Assembly (NCBI GenBank): GCA_947463325.1
Contig: CANHQT010000002.1
Location: 62,001-126,000 of the forward strand
DNA length: 64,000 bases
DNA from: Sphingomonadaceae bacterium
GTDB taxonomy: Bacteria; Pseudomonadota; Alphaproteobacteria; Sphingomonadales; Sphingomonadaceae
Direction: 5' to 3'
A program made the translations under genes and the position numbers. Each line of letters starts with the position of its first letter. Positions within the stretch are counted from its first letter, which is position 1. The notes beneath the pieces were generated by a model. It searched no databases and had not been told where the DNA came from. It saw nothing but the letters and a program-made list of their open reading frames with translations. Shown here in pieces: positions 43,978-52,207 of this stretch.

Positions 43978-44834
43978 GCGGCGTCCAGCCTGCCAGCGCG
44001 GCTGCGGGTCATGATGAAGGCAACCGGGCTCGGCACAGCGCGCAGCCGGAGCGGCGAATGGCTATGGCCGCGCTCCCCATCGACGAGCAGGCCGATCTCG
44101 GCCGACGCGCTTTCAATGGTGACTTCGCCCAATGTCCCCAGTTCCTCATGCGGGCCATCCCGGAAATCCCCGCCGAGCCAGGCAAAGCCATGTTCGAACA
44201 GGGCGGCGGCATCGTCCGCCAGAAAGCCGAGCAGGCGCAGTGTGCCGTCAACCGGCTCGATATAGATGGCGGGATAGTCTTCGTCATGGCCTTGCAGGCG
44301 CACCGGTGCGCCGTCGAACGTCTGGCCGATGGCGCGGGGGACCGCCTCTACCAGACCGGCAAAATCATAGCGGCGCAGCGTTTCGCGCACGTCACCCCAG
44401 GCCGTGGTCGGCCCGGCGAACACACCGACCAGGCCGGAGATGGCGCAATCGGCATCGACCCCTTCGACCATGGTGACTGGCCGTGCCTCCGCATCGGGGG
44501 CCATCGCCGCTGCAAAGATCTCCACCGGATCGCGGCTCTCATGGATGTGCCGGGCGAGCAGGTTCATCGTGCCGCCGGGGAGGGCGAGGATCGCTCCGCC
44601 CCAGCCGGCCACGGCCTGCATCGCGGCGTTGATCGTGCCGTCACCGGCATGGATGGCCAGAATGTCGACCCGTTCGGCATCAAGGCTGGCAGGGGTAGGC
44701 AAAGGATCGTCGGGCAGGGCGGTGACGCCGGCGAACGCGGCACCCGCCTGTGCTGCCACCTCGGCAAGGCGCGCCGGCATGTCGGCATCATGACTGCCGC
44801 TGGCGGGGTTCACGATCAGGCGGATGCGTGCCAT
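43974..44834 (-). CDS. Diacylglycerol kinase catalytic domain protein (LCB5/YegS type)
   Basis: A 286-residue soluble lipid-kinase-fold protein. The catalytic domain opens with IRLIVNPASGSHD and carries the nucleotide motif IHAGDGTINAAMQ (GDGTxN) and ILALPGGTMNLLARHI. The C-terminal beta-sandwich is shorter and divergent (VPSPVAFIMTRSRAG). Members phosphorylate diacylglycerol, sphingoid bases or related lipids; in sphingolipid-making bacteria the acceptor could be a long-chain base, but this is inference. The ATG at MARIRLIVNPASG is the family start. Coupled with the metallophosphoesterase downstream. Confidence 0.88.
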   Translation of the reverse strand: MARIRLIVNPASGSHDADMPARLAEVAAQAGAAFAGVTALPDDPLPTPASLDAERVDILAIHAGDGTINAAMQAVAGWGGAILALPGGTMNLLARHIHESRDPVEIFAAAMAPDAEARPVTMVEGVDADCAISGLVGVFAGPTTAWGDVRETLRRYDFAGLVEAVPRAIGQTFDGAPVRLQGHDEDYPAIYIEPVDGTLRLLGFLADDAAALFEHGFAWLGGDFRDGPHEELGTLGEVTIESASAEIGLLVDGERGHSHSPLRLRAVPSPVAFIMTRSRAGRLDAA

Positions 44835-44898
44835 GGGCGCGTGCGTTGCCACAGGCGGCGCCGCTTGCCTAGCGGTGCGAGGGTAAAGAGGGGCGGAT

Positions 44899-45819
44899 AT
44901 GCGATTGTTGCTGATGCTGATTGTGGGCTTGGTCGTGGCCGGGATCAGTGTGGGATTTGCCGCACGCTGGCAGTTGATCGGGCTGCTCAATGTGGCCGAC
45001 CGGGTGTGGGCCGGCAACGCGGGCGCGAAAATCGCGGGGCCGATTGCCTATGGCGATGATCCGCAGCAGGCCGTCGATATCTATCGCCCGCATGGGGCCA
45101 GCACGGACGCGCGGCTGCCGGTGATCGTCTGGTTCCATGGCGGCGGTTGGGATTCGGGCGGGCGCGAATTTTACGGCTTTGCCGGCCGGGCGCTGGCGGC
45201 GGAAGGGTTCGTTGTCGTCGTCGCCGGATACCGGCTGGGTGAAGCAGGGCGCTGGCCCGGCTTTGTGGAGGATGGCGCAGCGGCGGTGCGCTGGGCCCAT
45301 GCGAACATCGCGGCGCATGGCGGCGATCCGCAGCGGATCATCCTGTCCGGCCATAGCGCGGGTGCGCATATCGCGGCGCTGCTTGCGCTCGATACGGATC
45401 AGCTGGGTGATCTGGTCAGTGCCGGCGGCGCGGTGCGCGGCGTGGCAGGGCTTGCTGGGCCCTATGACTTCCTGCCCTTTGAATCCGGCGGCAGTGCTGA
45501 CCGGGCAATGGGGGCTGCACAGCCGATCGCGGCGACGCAGCCGATCACCTATGCGCGCGGCGATGCGCCGATGCTGTGGCTGGCGAGTGGCGATGCCGAC
45601 CGGACGGTGCGGCCGCGCAACAGCCGCGCGCTGGCCGATGCGGTCAAGGCGGCGGGCGGCCGGGCGGAGACGAAGCTTTACCCGGGCGTCGACCATCGCG
45701 ACATATTGACCGGGCTGTCGCTGCCGCTGCGCAATGATGCACCCACGGTGCTGGCTGATCTGGCGGCGTTCGCGCGGGTGGCAGCGGCCTCAGGCGAGGC
45801 GCAGCGCGCGGCCGACTGA
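44899..45819 (+). CDS. Alpha/beta hydrolase, BD-FAE/HSL-type esterase
   Basis: A 306-residue esterase with an N-terminal membrane anchor or signal (LLLMLIVGLVVAGISVGFAA). Oxyanion motif VIVWFHGGGWDSGG, nucleophile elbow LSGHSAGAHIAAL, acid in LASGDADRTVRP and base in PGVDHRDILTG give a complete triad of the carboxylesterase/feruloyl-esterase-like family. DIYRPHG before the HGGGW motif is typical of BD-FAE. It converges on the flippase gene, whose 3' end overlaps its own by 30 bp. Confidence 0.88.
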   Translation: MRLLLMLIVGLVVAGISVGFAARWQLIGLLNVADRVWAGNAGAKIAGPIAYGDDPQQAVDIYRPHGASTDARLPVIVWFHGGGWDSGGREFYGFAGRALAAEGFVVVVAGYRLGEAGRWPGFVEDGAAAVRWAHANIAAHGGDPQRIILSGHSAGAHIAALLALDTDQLGDLVSAGGAVRGVAGLAGPYDFLPFESGGSADRAMGAAQPIAATQPITYARGDAPMLWLASGDADRTVRPRNSRALADAVKAAGGRAETKLYPGVDHRDILTGLSLPLRNDAPTVLADLAAFARVAAASGEAQRAAD

Positions 45820-47334
45820 GCCGAGCGCCGTGCGGTCCCCCAGCGGCAGGGTGCGCAGCGAGAACCAGACGAGCAGGAGCGCGTTCGCGATCATCAGGCC
45901 GATCTGCACCGGCCAGAAAATCCGGCCGGTCAGGGCCGCCATGATGGCAAAACCGGCCAGCCCCAGCGCGCCGCCGATGCTGATGCCGCGCACAAAGGCG
46001 GCGACGGGCACGCGAACGCCGGCCTGGAGCCTCAACTGCGCGACCGGGATGGCCGCGGCGGTAACAAGGCCAGAGCTGACCGCGAGCACCATCGCAACCA
46101 GATCATCAATCGCACTCCCCGGAATCAGCCACAGGCCGATCAGCCCGGCGACCCCGAGGCCGGTGAGGCTGGCGGCGAGCTGGTCGCGGTAGCGGGCGAC
46201 CACTTGGAGCACCGGCAGCGCGGTACCGAGCGCCGCTTCGATCCCGCGCGCCGCCAGCATGACGGCGAGCGCCACGATGGCGGGCTGGCTGTTTCCGGCA
46301 CCAAAGGCCGCCATCAATGCGGCCGCAGCGCCGGCCATGGTGAACGCGAGCGGCAGCGCGACGCTGGCCGCGACACGTGTTGCGAAACCATAGACGCGGG
46401 CGACCTGCGCCATATCATGCGCGGCGGCGAGGCTGGCGATGGGCGCGAGCACATAGTTAAAGGCGACGCGGACCAGCTGGACGATGCTGGCGACCTTGCG
46501 GATGATCAGGAACAGGCCTGCCGCGCTCGCCCCTGCTGCTCCGGGCAAGAGGGCGTTGAGGATCAGTGGCGGGGCATCGCCAAACAATCTTCCGATGATG
46601 CTGGTGGGCAGAACGGATAGCCCCGCAGCCAGCGTCTGGCGAAGCATCAGGCGCGGGTCTGATCGCAGGAACAGCGCGGGGGGATAATGGCGCGCAGCCA
46701 GGCGCAGCGCGAGGATGGCAGTGACGCCGAGCGAGAGGATGTGCGCAACGATCAGGCCGAGGATGCCGAAACCGGCTGCGAACAGGATGGCGGCCAGCGC
46801 CAGCCGGATCAGCTGCTCCCACACAATGCGCAGGCGAATCTCCGGTCCGAACAACTGTTTGGCACGCAAGGCGGAGGTGAGGATCTCCACCATTGCCCAA
46901 AGCGGCAGGGCTATGGCGAACAGCTGGATAGCGGGGATGAGGATGGCGCGGTCATCCTCTGCGACATTGATCAATCCGGCCAGTGATGGCGCAGAAAAAG
47001 CAGCGATAACCGCCACGATGGCGCATGGGACGACCCCTGCGATCAGCGCGGCTTTGAGCGCTGCGGCCTCCTCTTCCTCGCTCTTTGCCTGCGGGACGAC
47101 GCGCTGGAGCGCGCTCGTCATGCCGAGGTCGAAGACATTTTCGGCGAGATTGATGGCGGCCCAGATGACGGCATAGAGGCCGTAGGAGGCCAGCCCGAAC
47201 ATCGCGACGTAGAGCGGCTGGGCGATGACCTCCACCACCGCGCCAATGCGGGCCAGCAGCGTGGTGCCAAGCCCGCGCGCGACATGGCGTTCGGCAATGG
47301 GCGGCGGCGCTGGGCTGGGGTCAGTCGGGTTCAC
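45790..47334 (-). CDS. Wzx-type polysaccharide flippase (MOP superfamily)
   Basis: A 514-residue integral membrane protein with about 12-14 hydrophobic helices, for example LYVAMFGLASYGLYAVIWAA and LAAILFAAGFGILGLIVAHI, and the family-typical N-terminus with an Arg-Gly-Leu (ARGLGTTLLARIG). Members move lipid-linked oligosaccharide repeat units across the inner membrane. No glycosyltransferases or polymerase lie next to it, so its glycan is unknown. The C-terminus overlaps the convergent esterase by 30 bp. Confidence 0.82.
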   Translation of the reverse strand: MNPTDPSPAPPPIAERHVARGLGTTLLARIGAVVEVIAQPLYVAMFGLASYGLYAVIWAAINLAENVFDLGMTSALQRVVPQAKSEEEEAAALKAALIAGVVPCAIVAVIAAFSAPSLAGLINVAEDDRAILIPAIQLFAIALPLWAMVEILTSALRAKQLFGPEIRLRIVWEQLIRLALAAILFAAGFGILGLIVAHILSLGVTAILALRLAARHYPPALFLRSDPRLMLRQTLAAGLSVLPTSIIGRLFGDAPPLILNALLPGAAGASAAGLFLIIRKVASIVQLVRVAFNYVLAPIASLAAAHDMAQVARVYGFATRVAASVALPLAFTMAGAAAALMAAFGAGNSQPAIVALAVMLAARGIEAALGTALPVLQVVARYRDQLAASLTGLGVAGLIGLWLIPGSAIDDLVAMVLAVSSGLVTAAAIPVAQLRLQAGVRVPVAAFVRGISIGGALGLAGFAIMAALTGRIFWPVQIGLMIANALLLVWFSLRTLPLGDRTALGSVGRALRLA

Positions 47335-47373
47335 GCGGGTGCTTTAGCGGATGACGGCGCGGGGGCAATGCGT

Positions 47374-47392
47374 CGTGCAAATCCGTTGCACG
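47374..47392. promoter_or_regulatory. Inverted repeat upstream of sdhB
   Basis: CGTGCAA-ATCCG-TTGCACG is a perfect 7-bp inverted repeat in the 148-bp gap between the divergent flippase and sdhB genes, about 90 bp before the sdhB ATG. Candidate operator for sdhB; the binding protein is unknown. Confidence 0.45.
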
Positions 47393-47482
47393 GAGCAACT
47401 TGCCTGCCTAGATGGCAGGGGATAGTGCGATTGGCACCAACGGGCGTCGGATCAGCCGGCGCCGAGGACGGGACTCGATCAG

Positions 47483-48265
47483 ATGGCCGAATTCACGCTG
47501 CCTGCGAACAGCAAGATCAATAAGGACGGCCGCGTTCACCGCGCCGAGGGCGCGGCGCGCGTCAAATCCTTCCGCGTTTATCGCTACGATCCTGATTCGG
47601 GGGAGAATCCGCGCTACGACCGGTTCGAGATTGATCTCGACAATTGCGGGCCGATGGTGCTCGACGCGCTGATCAAGATGAAGTCGGAGCAGGATTCGAC
47701 GCTCACCTTCCGCCGTTCCTGCCGCGAAGGCATCTGCGGCTCCTGTTCGATGAACATGAACGGCAAGAATGGCCTCGCTTGCACCACCGCGATCGAGGAT
47801 CTGAAGGGCGATGTGACCATCACCCCGCTGCCGCACATGGAAGTGATCAAGGACCTCGTTCCCGATTTCACGCATTTCTATGCGCAATATGCCTCGATCG
47901 AGCCCTGGCTGAAGACCAAGACGACAACGCCGTCGGGCAAGGAGCGGCTGCAGAGCCCCGAGGACCGCGCCAATCTCGACGGCCTTTACGAGTGCATCCT
48001 GTGCGCCTGCTGCTCGACCAGCTGCCCCAGCTATTGGTGGAACAGTGACAAGTTTCTTGGCCCCGCGATCCTGCTTCAGGCCTATCGCTGGCTGGCTGAT
48101 AGCCGCGATGAAATGACCGGTGAGCGGCTCGATGAGCTGGAAGATCCGTTCCGCCTCTATCGCTGCCACACCATCATGAACTGCGCCAACGCCTGCCCCA
48201 AGGGCCTCAACCCCGCGCGCGCGATCGCAGAGGTGAAGAAGCTGATGGTGGAGCGCGCGGTCTGA
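47483..48265 (+). CDS. sdhB: Succinate dehydrogenase iron-sulfur subunit
   Basis: A 260-residue membrane-associated subunit of complex II carrying electrons from SdhA to quinone. All three clusters are readable: 2Fe-2S in [19 protein letters not shown] with LACTT, 4Fe-4S in [16 protein letters not shown], and 3Fe-4S in [17 protein letters not shown]. Length matches alphaproteobacterial SdhB. sdhC, sdhD and sdhA are not adjacent: the upstream neighbour is a divergent flippase, so sdhB is transcribed apart from them, or they lie elsewhere. Confidence 0.97.
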   Translation: MAEFTLPANSKINKDGRVHRAEGAARVKSFRVYRYDPDSGENPRYDRFEIDLDNCGPMVLDALIKMKSEQDSTLTFRRSCREGICGSCSMNMNGKNGLACTTAIEDLKGDVTITPLPHMEVIKDLVPDFTHFYAQYASIEPWLKTKTTTPSGKERLQSPEDRANLDGLYECILCACCSTSCPSYWWNSDKFLGPAILLQAYRWLADSRDEMTGERLDELEDPFRLYRCHTIMNCANACPKGLNPARAIAEVKKLMVERAV

Positions 48266-48286
48266 CCCCCATCAAGGTTAGCCGTC

Positions 48287-48307
48287 ACCCCGGGCTTGAC
48301 CCGGGGT
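48287..48307. repeat. REP-like palindrome after sdhB
   Basis: ACCCCGGG-CTTGA-CCCGGGGT is a perfect 8-bp inverted repeat 22 bp after the sdhB stop. The core CCCGGGCTTGACCCGGGG is a common dispersed palindrome in alphaproteobacterial genomes. Confidence 0.7.
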
Positions 48308-48332
48308 CCAGCTTGGCCAGCGGACGCATCCC

Positions 48333-48836
48333 ATGACCCGCACGATAGACCAGCTTAACCCGCGGGTGCAGCAGCATTTCCATGATGAACCGCTCGGTGA
48401 CGGGTGGATCGCCTGGAACCTCAAGGATGCGACGCGCTATAATGCGCTGATCGAACCGCTTCAGGTGCGGCGCGATGCCGATACGGCCGATGGGCGGCCG
48501 ATCGCGCGCCTTCGGATGGTGCCGGGGCGGCAGCACAGCAATCTTGGCAATGCGGTGCATGGCGGGATCACGCTCGGCCTGATCGATATCGCGCTATTCG
48601 CATCCTGCCACCAGTTTGGCGTGCTGAATGTCGGCCCGTCGGTGACGCTCAACCTCGATACGCAATTCATTTCCGCCGGCCGGATCGATGAACCGCTCGA
48701 TGCGGTGACGGAACTGGTGCGCGAAACCCGGCGTCTGGTGTTCCTGCGCGGGATGGTGGTGCAGGGTGAGGGCGATCGCCACATTGTCGCGACCTATTCG
48801 GGCACGATCCGCAAGGCTTCGGTACCGGCGGAGTGA
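48333..48836 (+). CDS. PaaI-type acyl-CoA thioesterase
   Basis: A 167-residue hot-dog fold protein. The active-site helix block NAVHGGITLGLIDIALFAS (HGG with the catalytic Asp), VTLNLDTQFISAGRIDEP and RLVFLRGMVVQGEGDRHIVATYSGT (part) fit the PaaI/YiiD-like thioesterases. It precedes zapE by about 13 bp in the same direction. The acyl substrate is unknown. Confidence 0.85.
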   Translation: MTRTIDQLNPRVQQHFHDEPLGDGWIAWNLKDATRYNALIEPLQVRRDADTADGRPIARLRMVPGRQHSNLGNAVHGGITLGLIDIALFASCHQFGVLNVGPSVTLNLDTQFISAGRIDEPLDAVTELVRETRRLVFLRGMVVQGEGDRHIVATYSGTIRKASVPAE

Positions 48837-48849
48837 GGGTGGCTTCGTG

Positions 48850-49965
48850 ATGACCGGCACGCTCGCCGCTTATGAAGCGCTGGTCGAATCGGGCGAACTG
48901 CGGCCCGATGCCGATCAGCGGGCAGCGGCAGAGCGGCTCGATGCATTGCAGCGTGCGCTGGAGGCAGGCAATCCGGGCAATGGGCTGATCGGGCGGCTGC
49001 TCGGCCGCAAGGCGGTCGACCCGCGCGGTATCTACATGTGGGGCGCGGTCGGGCGCGGCAAGACGATGCTGATGGACCTGTTCCACGCATCGGTTGGCGG
49101 CGTCACCAAACGCCGCGTCCATTTCCATGCCTTCATGGCCGAAGTGCACGCCCGGTTGCGCGCGGCCCGTGCAACGGAACAGGGCGATCCGGTGATCGCG
49201 GTGGCGGCGGCGATGGCGGCCGAGCAGCGTCTGCTGTGCTTCGACGAAATGGTGGTGAACAACAGCGCGGACGCCATGATCATGTCCCGCCTGTTCACCG
49301 CGCTGATCGAAGGCGGGGTGGTGCTGGTGGCGACCAGCAACCGCCCGCCGCGGGATCTTTACAAGGATGGGCTCAATCGCGAGCATTTCCTGCCATTCAT
49401 CGCGCTGATCGAAGCGCGGCTCGATGTGCAGTCCTTGAACGGGCCGAGCGATTATCGTCGCGATCGGCTCGCCGGGGTGGCGCGCTGGCATGTGCCCAAC
49501 GGCCCGGCAGCGACAGCCGCACTCTCCGACGCCTTTTTCCGCCTGACCGACTTTGCGGTGGAGGATCGCGCGCATGTGCCGACCGCCGATATCGATGTCG
49601 GCGGTGGGCGCAGCCTGCATGTGCCCAAGAGCCTCAAGGGCGTCGCGGTATTCAGTTTCAAGCGGCTGTGCGTCGAGGCACGCGGGGCAGCCGATTATCT
49701 CGCCATCGCGCGCCAGTATCACACGGTCATCCTTGTCGGCATTCCGGCAATGGGTCCGGAAAAACGCAATGAGGCGGCCCGTTTCGTGACGCTGATTGAT
49801 GCGCTCTACGAATATCGGGTGAAGCTGCTGGCGAGTGCAGATGCGCTGCCCGATGATCTTTACATCGCTGGCGACGGCAGTTTCGAGTTTGAACGGACGG
49901 CGAGCCGGTTGAATGAAATGCTGTCCGATGACTGGCTTGATCAGGGACATGGCGCACAAGGGTAG
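48850..49965 (+). CDS. zapE: AFG1/ZapE family ATPase
   Basis: A 371-residue P-loop ATPase of the AFG1-like family. ZapE contacts the Z-ring in E. coli, and the mitochondrial homologue helps turn over respiratory subunits. Walker A GAVGRGKTMLMDLF, Walker B LLCFDEMVV followed by ADAMIMSRLF, sensor block VLVATSNRPPRDLYKDGLNR, and the C-terminal VFSFKRLCVEARGAADYLAI are present. The usual DEFQVTDIADAMIL reads DEMVVNNSADAMIM here, a small drift. An adjacent GTG three bases upstream may be the start. Often found next to mdh in alphaproteobacteria, as here. Confidence 0.93.
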   Translation: MTGTLAAYEALVESGELRPDADQRAAAERLDALQRALEAGNPGNGLIGRLLGRKAVDPRGIYMWGAVGRGKTMLMDLFHASVGGVTKRRVHFHAFMAEVHARLRAARATEQGDPVIAVAAAMAAEQRLLCFDEMVVNNSADAMIMSRLFTALIEGGVVLVATSNRPPRDLYKDGLNREHFLPFIALIEARLDVQSLNGPSDYRRDRLAGVARWHVPNGPAATAALSDAFFRLTDFAVEDRAHVPTADIDVGGGRSLHVPKSLKGVAVFSFKRLCVEARGAADYLAIARQYHTVILVGIPAMGPEKRNEAARFVTLIDALYEYRVKLLASADALPDDLYIAGDGSFEFERTASRLNEMLSDDWLDQGHGAQG

Positions 49966-49999
49966 GGCGGTTCATCTGACCATCCCGCCCATTGATTAA

Positions 50000-50020
50000 T
50001 GCAATTAGTTCGCAGTTGCA
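50000..50020. promoter_or_regulatory. Partial palindrome upstream of mdh sharing a 12-mer with the TonB receptor promoter
   Basis: TGCAA and TTGCA bound a 21-bp partly symmetric element about 137 bp before the mdh ATG. On the minus strand it contains TGCAACTGCGAA, the same 12 bases that begin the Fur-like box of the TonB receptor at 27915-27926. Candidate site of a metal-responsive regulator. Confidence 0.4.
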
Positions 50021-50039
50021 GTAAAATGGGCCAACTTAG

Positions 50040-51119
<1,080 letters not shown>

Positions 51120-51127
51120 AGTTTCGC

Positions 51128-51220
51128 TCCCCTGCGAAGGTAGGGGTTTATTAGCTGCACGTGCCGCAACAGGATCAGATGCAGCGATGATCGTTCCCGA
51201 GATTGGCCCCCGCCTGTGCT
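51128..51220. repeat. REP-like palindromes between mdh and sucD
   Basis: CCCCT-GCGAAGGT-AGGGG starts ten bases after the mdh stop, and GCCCC-CGCCTGTGCT-GGGGC lies about 60 bp further on. Both resemble the palindromes found after sdhB, sucD and sucA. Confidence 0.5.
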
Positions 51221-51246
51221 GGGGCTCGCAAACTGAAGGGCTCTGA

Positions 51247-52137
51247 ATGTCCATCCTCGTCAATAAGAACACCAAGGTTCTCACCCAGGGCATGACCGGC
51301 GCGACCGGCGCGTTCCACACCAAAGCGGCGCTCGCCTATGGCACGCAGATGGTCGGCGGGGTTACGCCGGGCAAAGGCGGCACCACGCATGACGAAACCG
51401 GCCTGCCGGTGTTCAACAGCGTCGCCGAGGGGATGGAGCGCACGGGCGCGACCGCCAGCTGCATCTATGTGCCGCCGAAGTTCGCCGCTGCCGCCATCAT
51501 TGAGGCGATCGAGGCGGAAATGCCTCTGATCGTCGCGATCACCGAAGGCATTCCGGTGCTGGATATGGTCAAGGTGAAGGCCAAGCTGATTGGCTCCAAG
51601 TCGCGCCTCATCGGCCCCAACTGCCCGGGCGTGTTGACGCCGAATGAATGCAAGATCGGCATCATGCCGGGCAGCATCTTTTCCAAGGGCAGCGTCGGCG
51701 TGGTCAGCCGGTCGGGCACGCTCACCTATGAAGCGGTGTTCCAGACGACCAACGCCGGCCTTGGCCAGACCACGGCGGTCGGCATCGGCGGCGATCCCGT
51801 TAACGGCACCAACTTCATTGACGTGCTCGAACTGTTCCTCGGCGATGATGAGACAAAGTCGATCATCATGATCGGCGAAATCGGTGGCAGCGCGGAAGAA
51901 GAAGCCGCGCAGTTCCTGATCGATGAGGCGAAGAAGGGCCGCAAGAAGCCGATGGTCGGCTTCATCGCCGGCCGCACCGCCCCTCCGGGCCGCCGCATGG
52001 GCCATGCAGGGGCGATTGTCTCCGGCGGTCAGGGCGGCGCGGAAGACAAGATCGCCGCCATGGAAGCCGCCGGCATCCGCGTCTCGCCCTCGCCGTCCCT
52101 GCTCGGCGAAACGCTGGTGGAGGTGCTGAAGGGGTGA
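51247..52137 (+). CDS. sucD: Succinate--CoA ligase (ADP-forming) subunit alpha
   Basis: A 296-residue alpha subunit that binds CoA and carries the phospho-histidine. CoA-binding Rossmann part [58 protein letters not shown], and the active-site histidine region [20 protein letters not shown] near the C-terminus. The partner subunit gene sucC, usually directly upstream, is absent here; mdh takes that place. A second, unlinked sucC must exist elsewhere if the enzyme is functional. Confidence 0.97.
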   Translation: MSILVNKNTKVLTQGMTGATGAFHTKAALAYGTQMVGGVTPGKGGTTHDETGLPVFNSVAEGMERTGATASCIYVPPKFAAAAIIEAIEAEMPLIVAITEGIPVLDMVKVKAKLIGSKSRLIGPNCPGVLTPNECKIGIMPGSIFSKGSVGVVSRSGTLTYEAVFQTTNAGLGQTTAVGIGGDPVNGTNFIDVLELFLGDDETKSIIMIGEIGGSAEEEAAQFLIDEAKKGRKKPMVGFIAGRTAPPGRRMGHAGAIVSGGQGGAEDKIAAMEAAGIRVSPSPSLLGETLVEVLKG

Positions 52138-52159
52138 GGGGGCGGCCGCGCCCCTTTCG

Positions 52160-52185
52160 TGCTCTCCCGCCTGCGCGGGGGCACA
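52160..52185. repeat. REP-like palindrome between sucD and sucA
   Basis: GTGC and CCCGC pair with GCGGG and GCAC around a short centre, an imperfect GC-rich hairpin 22 bp after the sucD stop. Similar in make-up to the other dispersed palindromes here. Confidence 0.5.
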
Positions 52186-52207
52186 TCAGGGGGCGGGGAT
52201 CTGGAGA

